Below are positions 49,996 through 62,225 of a stretch of 64,000 bases of DNA, in pieces. The DNA is from Neoechinorhynchus agilis (lineage: Eukaryota > Acanthocephala), in contig CM121341.1 in assembly GCA_051530055.1 (NCBI GenBank), forward strand, positions 8,618,001 to 8,682,000, written 5' to 3'. Each line of letters opens with the position of its first letter. Positions within the stretch are counted from its first letter, which is position 1. The translations under genes were made by a program, and so were the position numbers. The notes below the pieces were generated by a model that was not told the origin of the DNA, searched no databases, and saw only the letters and a list, made by a program, of their open reading frames with translations.

Positions 49996-51135
49996 TTTAT
50001 CTTTTTTACACTTTAAAAAAAAGCAGTCACCAGCATCGAAAACATTAATTTCCCATTTGTTCTCGTTGGTTTTTAGATTTCAATGATGAGAAAAACGCCG
50101 AAATTGTGAGCGCATTAGTCTTCTCAATACTGTTTCTGTCCTAAACAAAAAAACTATTCGGAAAATTGCTCATTTTTAAATCTTTTATTTTTTCTAAAAT
50201 TCGCGTTTTTGCAGAAAATAAGTCTTCTTAATATCTTATTTTTAACGCTTAATTATTCTTTTTGAGCTGTCACTATTTCTCTATTTTTTTATCTTTTTTG
50301 CATGATTTTAACGATATCATTTTTTAAAGCATCAATAGACGTCGAAGTGTAAGTCGTTGATCGGAATTGGTTACGATTTATCCTTCTTCTCATTCACGCA
50401 TTTCTCTCTCTCTCGAGAGGTTGCAGTTCCCTCGACAACCAATTTATCCTGTTTGATGCTTATTCGATTTCACATTTTCTCTGGTACCGCGGTTGTAACG
50501 AGTAACATATAAACTTCAGATTCTCCTGGTTTTTTTCAAAATTTTTTTATTGAAGTTCCTAAATTTAATTATATTTGCAATATTCGAACATTTGCTTCCA
50601 GTTTCGTCAGAAATGCTAATTAAACTATGCGTTAAGAGATGCTTTTGACGTTTATGGATAAACAATCGCCACGTTTCGCTTGTCAATAATTCTTCGGACG
50701 GCACTAGGAAACAGATTATGCTTAATTTTTAAGTTTCTAATTTTTTTCTTTTCAACAACAAAACGTTTCAACAATCACTACCGTCCACGAAGAAGAGGCA
50801 TAGCTCTCCCCTGTTTACCTAACTTTTCCAGAAGAGTTTTTATGTTGCAAATTTTATTTTTAAGGATTTCTTGACAATTTTTATAGTTGAATTAGTCGTA
50901 ATTATTTTTCTAGCCAATTAGCTTTCGCGAAAACAATTATTTTGAAATTGAATTAAATAGGCACGAAAACAATATGGAATCTTATTTCATACTTGAAAAA
51001 TAGTTTTAAACTGTTAATTTGGAATCTTTGTATTTTTGACCTAAGCATTGACCACAAACTCCCGGACCATTGTTAGATTATTAGAATTTTTATATGTTTC
51101 ATATACATAAATAATTTGTAAAGAAATTATTCATT
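49996..51135. other. Intergenic, nothing recognised
   Basis: AT-rich. A diverged short end of repeat X lies near 50,765-50,795 (AATCACTACCGTCCACGAAG). No supported gene. Confidence 0.45.
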
Positions 51136-51350
51136 ATAATTTCAATTAGCGATGTTTGATTCAGAAATAGATTTATATTGAAAATTTTTGGCCTTTTCGT
51201 TGGCCTTCTTCAGTCAATTGTTTCACAAATTTGGCACGCTGATGTGACAAACTTACGAAACAATTGACTGAAGAAGGCCAACGAAAAGGCCAAAAAATTT
51301 CAATATAAATCTATTTCTGAATCAAACATCGCTAATTGAAACATAAATAA
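51136..51350. repeat. Foldback element, ~90-base arms
   Basis: The arms (about 51,136-51,222 and 51,262-51,350) are nearly perfect complements (TTTCAATTAGCGATGTTTGA and so on). Both arms contain CTGAAGAA, GGCC-AACGAAAA-GGCC. The solo arm at 12,195-12,310 is a relative. Confidence 0.95.
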
Positions 51351-51568
51351 TTGAACTTATTTCAAAATTTCGGGGTATATGATTTTAGAATTATTGTTTA
51401 GAAGTCTTAACTTCATCGAACCTCGTCAAGTTCATCATAATTTCTGAATCAAACATCGCTAATTGAAACATAAATAATTGAACTTATTTCAAAATTTCGG
51501 GGTATATGATTTTAGGATTATTGTTTAGAAGTCTTAACTTCATCGAACCTCGTCAAGTTCATCATAAA
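51319..51568 (+). repeat. Direct duplication of ~124 bases
   Basis: The segment from TCTGAATCAAACATCGCTAA to ACCTCGTCAAGTTCATCAT occurs twice head to tail, with one or two differences. The first copy includes the end of the foldback arm, so the duplication is younger than the foldback insertion. Confidence 0.9.
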
Positions 51569-52123
51569 TTCTAAAAAAGGAGTGGTAAAATGGTTCACCT
51601 ACTCTGAGAATGAAAACGTCTTTAATAAAAAATTATTTACCTGGTGAAGACTTAAACAACAATTCTTAACTTATTTCATTTTACCCCTACCATTTCGATC
51701 TTACAAAAAGTGAACTCGTTAACTTCTAAGTTGCATTTAATGATCCTTATTTATTGTATAAATACAGTTTACGGTTGCAAATGTTAAAAGAGTTTAAGCT
51801 TTATTTACAAGATTATCCAGCAATAACCACCATTAGCCTAAAATTGTTCTACTAAGCATCTTTTGGGACGGATTAAGCTAAAAAAATACAAATAAGAGAA
51901 ATTTGTTTTACCACCGTTTAAGCTAAAATAGTTTTGGGGAACCTCAATTAAGAAATTAAGGCTTCCTGGACAAGAAAACATTGTTTGCACGAAGGTCTTA
52001 AGTTTGTTTAGCAATTATTTTTAGCTATAACGACATCTAATGCGATAAGCGACAGTCGTTATGGTAAGTAGTTGACCATAATTTAATTTGCGACTCGAAA
52101 CATTTTCAGATTTTACCACGTCT
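51569..52123 (+). promoter_or_regulatory. TYW1 upstream region and likely 5'-UTR intron
   Basis: No gene is seen up to about 52,000. Just before the TYW1 start, a strong donor (ATG-GTAAGTAG at about 52,064) and acceptor (CATTTTCAG at about 52,109) mark a probable intron of about 46 bases in the 5' UTR. The ATG before that donor is not in frame with TYW1. Confidence 0.4.
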
Positions 52124-55100
52124 ATGATGTATGCGGTTGCATTTATTGCTGTTGTCCTATTGGTTGTACTAATTGATTTTTTATTGTTATCGATTAATGC
52201 AATAGAAAGTGAAGATGCGTTCACGGTAGAAAATACGCTGATTCTTTATGGATCTCTTACTGGAACAAGTGAGGTTCGTGTTTTTTTAGAAGAAATATTC
52301 ACAATTTTAAACAAAAAAATAGAAGCTTGGTCGGATTTGTGAAAAAATATTTCTTGATCAATCTCGATCTGTCGTAGTTCAAAAAGGATTTGACATTCAG
52401 AAAGAAGATGTGATCAGTTATTTCAAAACATACGTGAGTTTTCTTTAACTACAAAGCAATGCTATCTTCTTTTTCGTTTTAGACTTCACTAATTCTCATT
52501 TTGCCGACTTACATTGACGGTCTGACATCTCCGGATATTAATGACCTACTGAACGAACTCATTGATCTCTCAAACGATCACCGTGTCACTGCTAATACGT
52601 TGATAGATTTAAAAGTAGCAGTTTTCGGACTCGGTGAAATGTCATACGGATCACGGGAATTCAACAAGGTTTGTTTCAATGATTGGCAACACTTTCTTTT
52701 AATTGCGAAAAGGCGGCTAAAAGTGCAACACGAGCACTGAAATCTCTCGGAGCTCGATTCCTAGTGAAACCAGTGTATCATGATGTTCAACTAGACGAAG
52801 GAAGCAATATTATAGTGGATATGGTGAAGAGATTCATACAGAAGCAAAGTGAGGTCGAGGATGTGATCAGCATGTCCAGGATGTTTTATTCAGTTTACTA
52901 GGTATTTTTAAAGTGTTCGAAATAGTATGAATGATGGTAAGCGAAAGGATTCCTTATTTATTGAAACATTTCGAAAGATCATTGTACTCTGAAAGAGCTA
53001 TATTATTCTGTGTTTTTAGAACATCCCTTACTCGGCGTATTTCTTTTTTTAAAAACATAAAGCCATCAGAGAAGTGATTGAATCACTTTGACTCTCAAAA
53101 AAATACGGAAACGAGTTTGTATTCATCGCTCCCGATTCTCAGATACCTTCCCAGAAGGAAGCGGGACTCATCCGTTAGTTTCCTCTTCCCTTCACCGAGG
53201 TATTTCGTCCCAGTTTTGTTCTGAGTCATCGTCCATTGTGGATTTTGAACCCTTTTAACCCGCCAAACAGGGATTCAGGGCTAAATTCCAATTGACCACC
53301 TCAGCACAACTACGGAATGTACAAACTCGGCCATCATTTATACTTCGGTGTAAGCGTTTTTAATTCTTAAATGGTTTTAATGGCAAGCCGGATCTTTTTT
53401 ATTCAGATGTTTAAGACATCTCTTTCGTTTGCGTTCAAATCATAAAGCCACGTCGATCTCTTGTATATCAGAGAAGTGATTGACTCACTTTGACTCTCAA
53501 AAAAATACGGAAACGAGTTTGTATTCATCTCTCCCGATTCTCAGATAGCTCCCCAGAAGGAAGCGGGACTCATCAGTGAGTTTCCTCTTCCCTTCACCGA
53601 GGTATTTCGTCCCAGTTTTGTTATGAGTCATCGTCCATTGTGGATTTTGAACCCTTTTAACCCGCCAAATAGGGATTCAGGGCTTAATTCCATTTGACCA
53701 CCTCGGCACAACTACGGAATGTACAAACTCGGCCAACATTAATACTTCGGTGTAAGCGTTTTTAATTCTTAAATGTTTTTAGTGGCAAGCCGGATCTTTT
53801 TTATTCAGATGTTTATGACATCTCTTTCGTTTGCTTTGAAATCTCTTATATATCAGAGAAGTGATTGAGTCACTTTGACTCTCTCAAAAACCCACGGAAA
53901 CGAGTTTGTACAAATCCCTCCAGAAGCTCAGATACCTCCGGAGGAGGAGGAGAAGACGGGTTTCTCATTGGTGAGTTTCCTCTTCCCTTCAGCGTTCCGA
54001 GTAAGGGATGTCCGAGAAACCCTGAATCAATATTTGATTTGGAATGTATGTTTAAATTGCACCTAAATCTAAGACCAAACAAATTTCTGCTCACTTATTT
54101 CCGGATCGGCTGAATTAAACACTGACGGTAATGTTAGCGATGAAGCGGACGATGTCTTAGAGGACGTTGAAGACCTATTGGACGTTACGAATGAAATGGC
54201 AACGGATGTGATAAAGCGAAATCTAACAAAACAGCGGTACCATATCATTGGTTCTCATTCTGCGGTCAAATTATGTAGATGGACCAAAGCAATGATGCGT
54301 AATCGAGGTGGATGCTACAAGCACACTTTCTATGGAATCAGTAGTCATCAATGCATGGAGATGACTCCGAGCCTCGCTTGTGCTAACAAATGTGTATTCT
54401 GTTGGAGGTATCGTTTATCCATGAATGAATTTAGGTGGTCATCTTCAAAAAATACAGGCACAACACAAACCCAGTTGGCACCAAGTGGCGATGGGATACC
54501 GACGATCCTGAATTCATCGTTGATCGCGCGTTTTTTGAACATCGTAAACTAGTAAAGGAGCTCAGAGGAGCTAAAGATGTGGATAAAGACCAGTTTCTAG
54601 ATGCAACGAAACGTATCAAACATTGTGCTCTTTCATTGGTCGGTGAACCAATCATGTACCCACATATCAATCGACTTATCGATTTGCTTCACCAAAATGG
54701 AGTTAGTACTTTCTTAGTTACAAATGGACAGTTTCCTGATGAAGTTAGAAATCTTGTACCCGTCACTCAGCTATACACCAGTATCGATGCTTCGTCATCA
54801 AATGAAATCGGGAAAATCGATCGACCACTATTCTCAGACTATTGGCAGCGTCTTTTATCGTGCTTACAAGCGAGCTCAATTAAGGTATGTCGATTTGGGA
54901 TCATTTGATAATCACCCAGAAACGTATTTCGGTCTTTCTTGACCTAATCACGCCACTGATTTTAGCCTTTCAGGACAGTATGCCGCCTTACACTTATCAA
55001 AGGTGCTAATATGAAAGATCTTGATGGCTACGGGCGCCTGGTTGCTATTGCTAAACCTGATTTTATCGAAATCAAGGGTGTCACTTATAGTGGCTGCGGA

Positions 55101-55439
55101 GGATCTCAAATTCGAATGAAAGATGTTCCATGGCACAATGAAGTACTTGACTTTTCAAAAGAACTTTTGAGATTGATAAATATGAATTCCCTAGTGTACG
55201 AAATGGCCAGTGAACACGAGCACTCGAATTGCACACTGTTGGCAAGTATGAAGTACTATATTAATGGACGATGGCACACTTGGATTGACTTTGACAAATT
55301 TATCGAACTCACATCCCGACGTGAGCCATTTACGGGCATTGAGTACTCAAAAGAAACACCAAACTGGGCACTTTACGAAGGTAGCCATTCACGCGGCTTC
55401 GATCCTGATCAGAAACGGTTTTATAGGAATAAATCTTAA
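52124..55439 (+). CDS. TYW1: TYW1, S-adenosylmethionine-dependent tRNA 4-demethylwyosine synthase
   Basis: Seven exons (52,124-52,273; 52,323-52,433; 52,483-52,668; 52,713-52,848; about 54,074-54,407; 54,458-54,884; 54,966-55,439) sum to 606 codons. TYW1 makes the tricyclic core of wybutosine at position 37 of tRNA-Phe. The N-terminus has a membrane anchor (VAFIAVVLLVVLIDFLLL) as in animal TYW1. A flavodoxin domain follows (LILYGSLTGTSE for the FMN phosphate, PTYIDGL, VAVFGLGEMSYGSREFNK), then an acidic linker and the radical-SAM core with CANKCVFCWR (CxxxCxxC cluster), HCALSLVGEPIMYPHINRL and EIKGVTYSG. Introns are 44-81 bases except intron 4 (about 1.2 kb), which is full of SINE copies. The exon 4/5 boundary is placed by splice phase only. 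Human TYW1 is longer (732), mainly in the linker. AATAAA lies inside the last codons. Confidence 0.95.
53070..54010 (-). repeat. SINE copies in TYW1 intron 4
   Basis: Two copies (about 53,085-53,330 and 53,475-53,720) and a partial third (about 53,865-54,005) are diverged relatives of the 45.5-47.7 kb SINE. They share ACGAGTTTGTATTCATC, GAGTTTCCTCTTCCCTTCA and, on the minus strand, an A-box-like TGGTCAATTGG and B-box-like GGTTCAAAATCC. The first two copies are similar enough, spacers included, to be a tandem duplication of about 390 bases. Confidence 0.8.
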
Positions 55440-55441
55440 CT

Positions 55442-58400
55442 TCATTCCAATCCAGTTTTATTTGGAGACATCGCCCCACCTGCTCGACGGAGCTCTCTAA
55501 GTTTATCTAAACGTGCTTGCAAAATAACATTTGAATCGGTAGCTTGTTTTAACAAATCCTTAGTTTCCCTCAACTCTTTTTGTAGTTTCCGCTTTTCTTG
55601 TAACGCTTGGTCTTCACTTTGTTCTGCCTGTTCAATCCGTTCTTTAGTTCGCCTAGATTGAATTTGAAGCCAATTGTTTTCTTCTTTTAAATTGTTCAAC
55701 TCGGTCTCCAATCGCTCTATTTTGAGTTTCGTTTCTACTGACTCAACTCTACCAACGCTTCGAGCACTCAAATTCTTTTTAGGCTTATGTTCCTCTGGCT
55801 GGGGTAGAGGAGGTTTCGGAGATTCATCTAATCGTCGCATTGGTCTCACTTTTTCGCATAACTTCTTCCTCAATTGCTCGTTCTGATCAATGAGATTCCG
55901 CATTTTGTCCTCAATGGTCTCTCCGTCCACCTCGGATATCATTTGAAGTGTAGATTGAGACAACATACATTCCGGAATCACGGTATGAGCACGAGATGCG
56001 TCTTCTTGACCTTTCGATGGATCTACGTACAAAAAAAGACCTGCTTGTTTTATAAGCTCATCTCTGTGTTCAATCACGGATTTGGCTCTTTGGGATAGCT
56101 CTTCGGCTTCTCGCTTTGCTCTCTCAAGAGCGCCTATTTCCTAAAAAACGGGCGGATTTCAGTTTGTATATTCTATTATTTCTTTCTATCGGTCCTGAAT
56201 ATATGGAATTGTGATTTAACCTTCAGGTGCGATTCCCTTTTCGATTGTTACCTTTTGCATTTCCTTCCTTTGCCGTTCATTTTCATACAATTCCTCGCTA
56301 CGTTCAAATGCTTCATCTCTCAGTAATCCGACTTCATAATCAAGGGTAAGGTTCTCCGTCTTGAGATCGCTTAAAGTGTGAGTTGTTTGCCGATGCAATT
56401 CAAGCAGATCCAAAAATGCTTTCTAAATTAAAAGTTAAATGATTTTTCTTTAAAAAACTATAAAATTAGAAAAGGGACAATCGTAATTTCAATTGTCCGC
56501 GTACGAGACCTTGATTTTCGCACATTTACGAAGATACCAAGTTAGGACTAAGTGGATAAAAATCATCTTTTTTCTTGCTTGATTGTTACGAATCAATAAG
56601 AGACGGCATTTTAAGATCGGTTGTTTTCTGGCGCGAAGAAATTAAAATGATTTTATTTTAAAATCCGATATTTCGACACAGTCTTGTACGCGTCTATCTT
56701 AGCCCTACGAAATCAGTCGGATTTTAAAATAAAATCATTTAGATTTCTTCGCGCCAGGAAACAACCAATATGAACAATTCAACCTCCAAATATATTAAGA
56801 TCGTTTTTCAGAGAAAACAATCATAACAAGAATAATTATTGAATTATTTTTATCTTTTAGCCAACCCAGCCATCGAGGAGACCTGATGCCGGTCCCAAGC
56901 CCGGATTAATGGGCTGGGTTGACGACAGGAAGGACATCCGGCCGTAAAACTTGCTTCAAACTCAAACAACCTCACATGCAAGATCACATCAAAAATCACA
57001 ATTGAACTAAGGCTTCCTCTTCATGCGACGCACAGATGATCCTCTCGGCATCTATGAAAAAGTTTACCAATGAGCGGATGACCGGCAAGTCAATGGAAGT
57101 CATGAGCATGATGAAAAAAGAGACGAATTTCAATTCCATGTTTGTAGAAACTACGATGGAAAGGATCGAAGGCGCGAGAATTAGGTGATGGCTACAAACT
57201 GAACTATAGTGGATCGAGCAATGGTAAAAACGGAATGGGCATTATATTAGATTAGAAATACAAAGATACAGCGTTGGAAGTTAAAAGATTCACCGATCGA
57301 ATAATGGCGATGCTCAGAACTTGACGATAATCTCCTACTACGCTTCCCGTCCTCAACAAGAGAAGGGTGATTTCTGGAACGAGCTATACGAACTGTTAAG
57401 GGCGATAGATTCATGGTCTGTGGTGACTTCAGTGGTCATGTCGGGCAGACGGTGAAAGCAGCATCGAAATACAAAATGAAGAAGATCAAGGAATCATCTA
57501 GTTCTCGCTTGCAAACAAGCTCAGGATCACCTTTTTCGATGATATGTTTCCGGAGGAAGGCGTACACGGATCGACTTTATTCTTTACCCGCTCGAGAAAT
57601 GGAACAAAGTCCGAAACGCAAAGATCATATCAGGAGAAACATGAGCCACCGAACATCAACTTTTATGCATTGATCTTGAGATAAAGACTTTAAGAAGATT
57701 TAAATATACGATGCCACGAAAAATCAAATGGTGGAGACTTCAGGACAGGCAGTTGGGCAATCAGTTTAAAAATGTTGTAGCTCAAAATATGGTCCAAGTG
57801 ACCGAGGACGAAGCTGCGAACGTCCTCCGAAAAGCGGGGAGAGAGATATTAAGAGTAACTTTAGGGAAGACAAAGCAGGAAAAGGAAACATGGTGGTAGA
57901 ATGAGACAGTTCAGGAAACGATAGCTGCCAAAAAAGGAAGCGAGAAAGCAGATGATATCGGACAATAGCGATCAAACTCAGGAAAAGTACAAATCAGCGA
58001 AAAAACAAGCCAAAATAGCCGTGTCGACCTCGAAACGTGAAACGGATTCGGTATTCTATCCCAAAATGCAGAATAGTAATGATTTGCCCTTTATGCTGAA
58101 AGTGGCGAAGATAAAGGACAAGAAATCCAACGATATCACGAGGGTGCGTTTGATAAAGAAGGAAGGAAATGTGCTGTGCGAGGATAGCGAAATCAAAGTA
58201 CGTTGGAGAGGCCTCTAAATACTGTGAATTACACGAAACCATCGAAAGAGGAAATTCCTATCGAAGGATTGGTGATGGAAGTCTCGGATGAAGAGGTCAA
58301 GTTGGCGTTGTGCAGGATGAGGAATGGTAAGGCGACTGGACCAGACGAGATCAGAGTGGAAGTTTGGAAAGTGTTGGGCGATATGGGAATCCGATTATTG

Positions 58401-60032
58401 ACGATGCTCATTCGACAAATCATGCGGACGGGGCGAGTGGAGACGAAGCATTCTTATCCCGATTTTCAAGCACAAATTATTGAGGGATCAAACTAATATG
58501 CCACACACTGAAAGTGTTCGAAAGGATCATCGATATGCGGATAAGAAGCGAGAAAACCACTCGGGACGACCAGAAGGGCTTTATGCCCGCAATGCGGCAG
58601 CTATTCGAGAAATGCCACGAAAAGCAAAAGAAGCTCCATTGCGTTTTTGTGGATCTCGAAAAACGTTCGTCCTGAACAGTATGTTCAGGCAATTCAGGAT
58701 ATGTACGACAAAAGCGAAACACCCGAACGCCTGTTGGGGAAACTTAGTCTTTCCAAGTAAATGTTGGTTTGCACCAAGGATCTTCTCTTAGTCCTTAATT
58801 GTTTGTACTTGTACTGAACGAGATAATTAGTAGCGTGAGCAGAGGACTCAATTGAAACATGATGTCCGTGGACGAACGAGGATCTCGAGAAATGGAGAGA
58901 GTCGTTCGAAGATAATGGCTTAAAGATTTGCAGGGAAAAGACAGTTTATGTGGGGCCTGATGCTGTCAGTCTGCAGGGAAGAGCCCAGAATCGTCAAAAC
59001 AACTTCCGCTATTTGGGCCCATAGTTAATTCTGCGAGCGATATGAGTGCAGACGTAACGGCTGGAATTCGAAGCGGTTGGTTGAAATCGAAGAGCCTTAA
59101 TTTGCGACATTTGAATCCCATTATCGCTGAAATGACATATTTACAAAGTCGCGACAAGACCCGCTTCACAGGACCGAATCCTGCAAATCAAGTGGGTCGA
59201 AACGACGGAAATGCGCATGGATTAGATCGAAAACAAATATGTGCCAGGATCTGCTCATGTGGACAAAATCGGTGACTTGGTTTTTGCGACCATCAGTCGA
59301 GATTCTACGAACACATAAAAAAGACAAGATCCTAATCAACTAGAGCAAGTGGACGAGACGAAAACGACCCAAGAAGCGTTGGGAAGCTTAAGAAAGTGTG
59401 CGATTTTTATCTTTTAGCCGGTCACATTTTTCCCTCAAAATGTTAAAGTGATCATCGCTTACGCGACTGATTCAATGAATTCCCTGACCCAGATCGGCAA
59501 TAAAAATTATCTCAAACTTTTTTAAAAGCGTTTACATGAACAATTTGGCTATAATAATTATTCAGCTCACTGCTATATAAAATTCATGCAGTTTGGTAAT
59601 TGGGAAAATAGAGTTTTTCGCCAGACTTCTTCAGTAAGCTTACTTTGCATTCTTATTGGTCGTAATTTCAAAATTTTTACTTTTTAACTAATTAAGACGG
59701 AAGAATCCTAGATCGAAACGTCATATTTTAAAAAGTGCAAAAATTCATACGAACGCGCACGTCCAAATTTTATTTAAATTTCGATAACAACGATTTTTAG
59801 TGTTCATTGAACAAACCTTAAGTTGTTTATGATCCAAATCCCTCGGATCCAAATCGGCATTGAGTATTTTTTTAAGTGGATCGAACGTTTGTCGATTAAT
59901 TGGTGCATTTGACGTTGATCGCTTAAACGAAAGGCAGAAAAAAAATCAATAACGTGATTGAACTTTAAAGTACTCACATACTTTTAATAGAGGAGATGAC
60001 GTAATTGTGCTTCGGTCGTCTTCCCCATCCAT
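55442..60032 (-). CDS. LRRFIP: LRRFIP-family coiled-coil protein (Flightless-I interacting)
   Basis: Four exons (60,032-59,982; 59,921-59,817; 56,422-56,252; 56,140-55,442) give 341 residues with GT-AG introns. LRRFIP1/2 bind the LRR of Flightless-I and MyD88-pathway proteins. The conserved DUF2051-type coiled coil is clear: LKTENLTLDYEVGLLRDEAF, ELYENERQRKEMQ, EELSQRAKSVIEHRDELIKQ then AGLFLYVDPSKG (family: QRDELIEKHGLVIIPDG), and the C-terminal coil with EDQALQEKRKLQKELRETKD and LQARLDKLREL. A proline-rich linker (ESPKPPLPQPEEHKPKK) sits between the coils. Intron 2 is about 3.4 kb and holds a LINE and a foldback; the other introns are 60 and 111 bases. The stop lies 2 bases from the TYW1 stop, and AATAAA lies inside the last codons. 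Confidence 0.9.
56619..56766. repeat. Foldback element in LRRFIP intron 2
   Basis: The arms of about 50 bases (GGTTGTTTTCTGGCGCGAAG at 56,619 and its complement ending at 56,766) flank a loop of about 40 bases. The inner arm is AATGATTTTATTTTAAAATC. There is no coding content. Confidence 0.95.
56860..59420 (+). mobile_element. Decayed RTE-type LINE inside LRRFIP intron 2
   Basis: It is antisense to the host gene. Endonuclease pieces (VCGDFSGHVGQTV at about 57,418), a linker region, then RT pieces (LVMEVSDEEVKLALCRMRNG, KATGPDEIRVEVWKVLGD at about 58,270-58,380, HCVFVDLEKRSS at about 58,640, NVGLHQGSSL at about 58,765) and a distal tail (KRPKKRWEA at about 59,365) follow in RTE order. Numerous stops and frameshifts interrupt it, for example at about 57,670, 57,897, 58,216 and 58,494. 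It begins with a PS-rich stretch near 56,860 (GGPDAGPKPGLMGWVDDRKD) typical of such element 5' ends. Confidence 0.8.
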
Positions 60033-60289
60033 TTTACGGGAGGATTTTAGAAACGATGAGCGGTGTTTTCCTATTTGTGTTTTGCCATTCGTTTCCGCCA
60101 TCTATCTCGCTTCGGAGCGCTTTTTTGCGTAAATTGTTGTTGTGGTGGCACGCAGCGCAAAAAATGCAGTGAGTAGGAACGCGAAAATTGGTTTTATTTT
60201 TTTTTGTCTAGAAAAATGTGAAATTTGTTACAATTTAAGCGTTTTTTGCCCGGAAAATTAGAGATAAAATTTAAGGAGGAGGAGGAAAG
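60033..60289. promoter_or_regulatory. LRRFIP promoter region, possibly bidirectional
   Basis: GC-richer than its surroundings, with GCGCTTTTTTGCG and GGTGGCACGCAGCGC near 60,115-60,160. It separates the LRRFIP start (minus) from a possible + strand coding start at 60,290. No specific factor site is claimed. Confidence 0.4.
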
Positions 60290-60372
60290 GATGATCGGTC
60301 GACACGAATTGACAAAGGCCGATGATGTGCCCCGCGAAGCGCATTACGCAAATCTACCAATCGCGAGGAAGT
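60290..60372 (+). CDS. Possible first exon of an unidentified + strand gene
   Basis: From the ATG at 60,290 the frame reads MIGRHELTKADDVPREAHYA then NLPIARK, preceded in frame by an acidic run (FKEEEER). Composition is unlike the AT-rich surroundings and looks like protein. The frame then enters the tandem repeat at 60,415, which could be intronic. No donor or further exon was found within the window, so this may be a fragment. Confidence 0.3.
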
Positions 60373-60399
60373 TTTCGATTTTTTTAAGGAATCAAAGAA

Positions 60400-62225
60400 T
60401 TTATTGGAATCTTTTTTTTGATGATCATTTTTGTTTCACAAAAAAATTAATTCTTTTTAGGAAATTAGTGATTTCACGGAAATCTACGAATTTATTGATT
60501 CCAAAAAAACCTATTTTAGCAGGATTAGAAAAATGCGCAAAATAACAATTTAATTTTCATTTTAGTCCTAAGCTTTTTTAATGATCATTTTTGTTTCACA
60601 AAAAAATTAATTCTTTTTAGGAAATTAGTGATTTCACGGAAATCTACGAATTTATTGATTGCAAAAAAACCTATTTTAGCAGGATTAGAAAAGTGCGCAA
60701 AATAACAATTTAATTTTCATTTTAGTCCTAAGCTTTTTTAATGATCTTTGTTTCACAAAAAAATTAATTTTAGAAATTAGTGATTTCACGGAAATCTACG
60801 AATTTATTGATTCCAAAAACCTATTTAGCAGGATTAGAAAAGTGCGCAAAAAACAATTTAATTTTCATTTTAGTCCTAAGCTTTTTTAATGATCTTTGTT
60901 TCACAAAAAATTAATTCTTTTTAGGAAATTAGTGATTTCACGGAAATCTACGAATTTATTGATTCCAAAAAACCTATTTTAGCAGGATTAGAAAAGTGCG
61001 CAAAATAACAATTTAATTTTCATTTTAGTCCTAAGCTTTTTTAATGATCGTTTCACAAAATTAATTCTTTTTAGGAAATTAGTGATTTCACGGAAATCTA
61101 CGAATTTATTGATTCCAAAAAACCTATTTTAGCAGGATTAGAAAAGTGCGCAAAATAACAATTTAATTTTCATTTTAGTCCTAAGCTTTTTTAATGATCT
61201 TTGTTTCACAAAAAATTAATTCTTTTTAGGAAATTAGTGATTTCACGGAAATCTACGAATTTATTGATTCCAAAAAACCTATTTTAGCAGGATTAGAAAA
61301 GTGCGCAAAATAACAATTTAATTTTCATTTTAGTCCTAAGCTTTTTTAATGATCTTTATTTCACAAAAAAATTAATTCTTTTTAGGAAATTAGTGATTTC
61401 ACGGAAATCTACGAATTTATTGATTCCAAAAAACCTATTTTAGCAGGATTAGAAAAGTGCGCAAAATAACAATTTAATTTTCATTTTAGTCCTAAGCTTT
61501 TTTAATGATCATTTTTATTTCACAAAAAATTAATTCTTTTTAGGAAATTAGTGATTTCACGGAAATCTACGAATTTATGTATTGCAAAAAAACCTATTTT
61601 AGCAGGATTAGAAAAGTGCGCAAAATAACAATTTAATTTTCATTTTAGTCCAAAGCTTTTTTAATGATCATTTTTATTTCACAAAAAATTAATTCTTTTT
61701 AGGAAATTAGTGATTTCACGGAAATCTACGAATTTATTGATTCCAAAAAACCTATTTTAGCAGGATTAGAAAAGTGCGCAAAATAACAATTTAATTTTCA
61801 TTTTAGTCCTAAGCTTTTTTAATGATCATTTTTATTTCACAAAAAAATTAATTCTTTTTAGGAAATTAGTGATTTCACGGAAATCTACGAATTTATTGAT
61901 TCCAAAAAACCTATTTTAGCAGGATTAGAAAAGTGCGCAAAATAACAATTTAATTTTCATTTTAGTCCTAAGCTTTTTAATGATCTTTTTTACAAAAAAT
62001 TAATTTTTAGAAATTAGTGATTTCACGGAATCTGTTTATATTCAAAACCTATTTTAGCAGGATTGAAAATGCGCAAAATAACAATTTAATTTTCATTTTA
62101 GTCCAAAGCTTTTTTAATGATCATTTTTATTTCACAAAAAAATTAATTCTTTTTAGGAAATTAGTGATTTCACGGAAATCTACGAATTTATGTATTGCGA
62201 AAAAAAACCTATTTTAGCAGTGCGC
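60400..62225 (+). repeat. Tandem repeat of ~155 bases, 12 units
   Basis: The units share GATTTCACGGAAATCTACGA, ATTTATTGATTCCAAAAAAC, TATTTTAGCAGGATTAGAAA and CCTAAGCTTTTTTAATGATC. Starts (the ATGATC phrase) fall near 60,420, 60,580, 60,740, 60,889, 61,043, 61,192, 61,349, 61,505, 61,661, 61,821, 61,979 and 62,117. Most units are nearly identical, and one (about 61,979-62,115) is trimmed by several small deletions. The first unit is slightly more diverged. Such homogeneity implies recent expansion or conversion. Confidence 0.95.
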
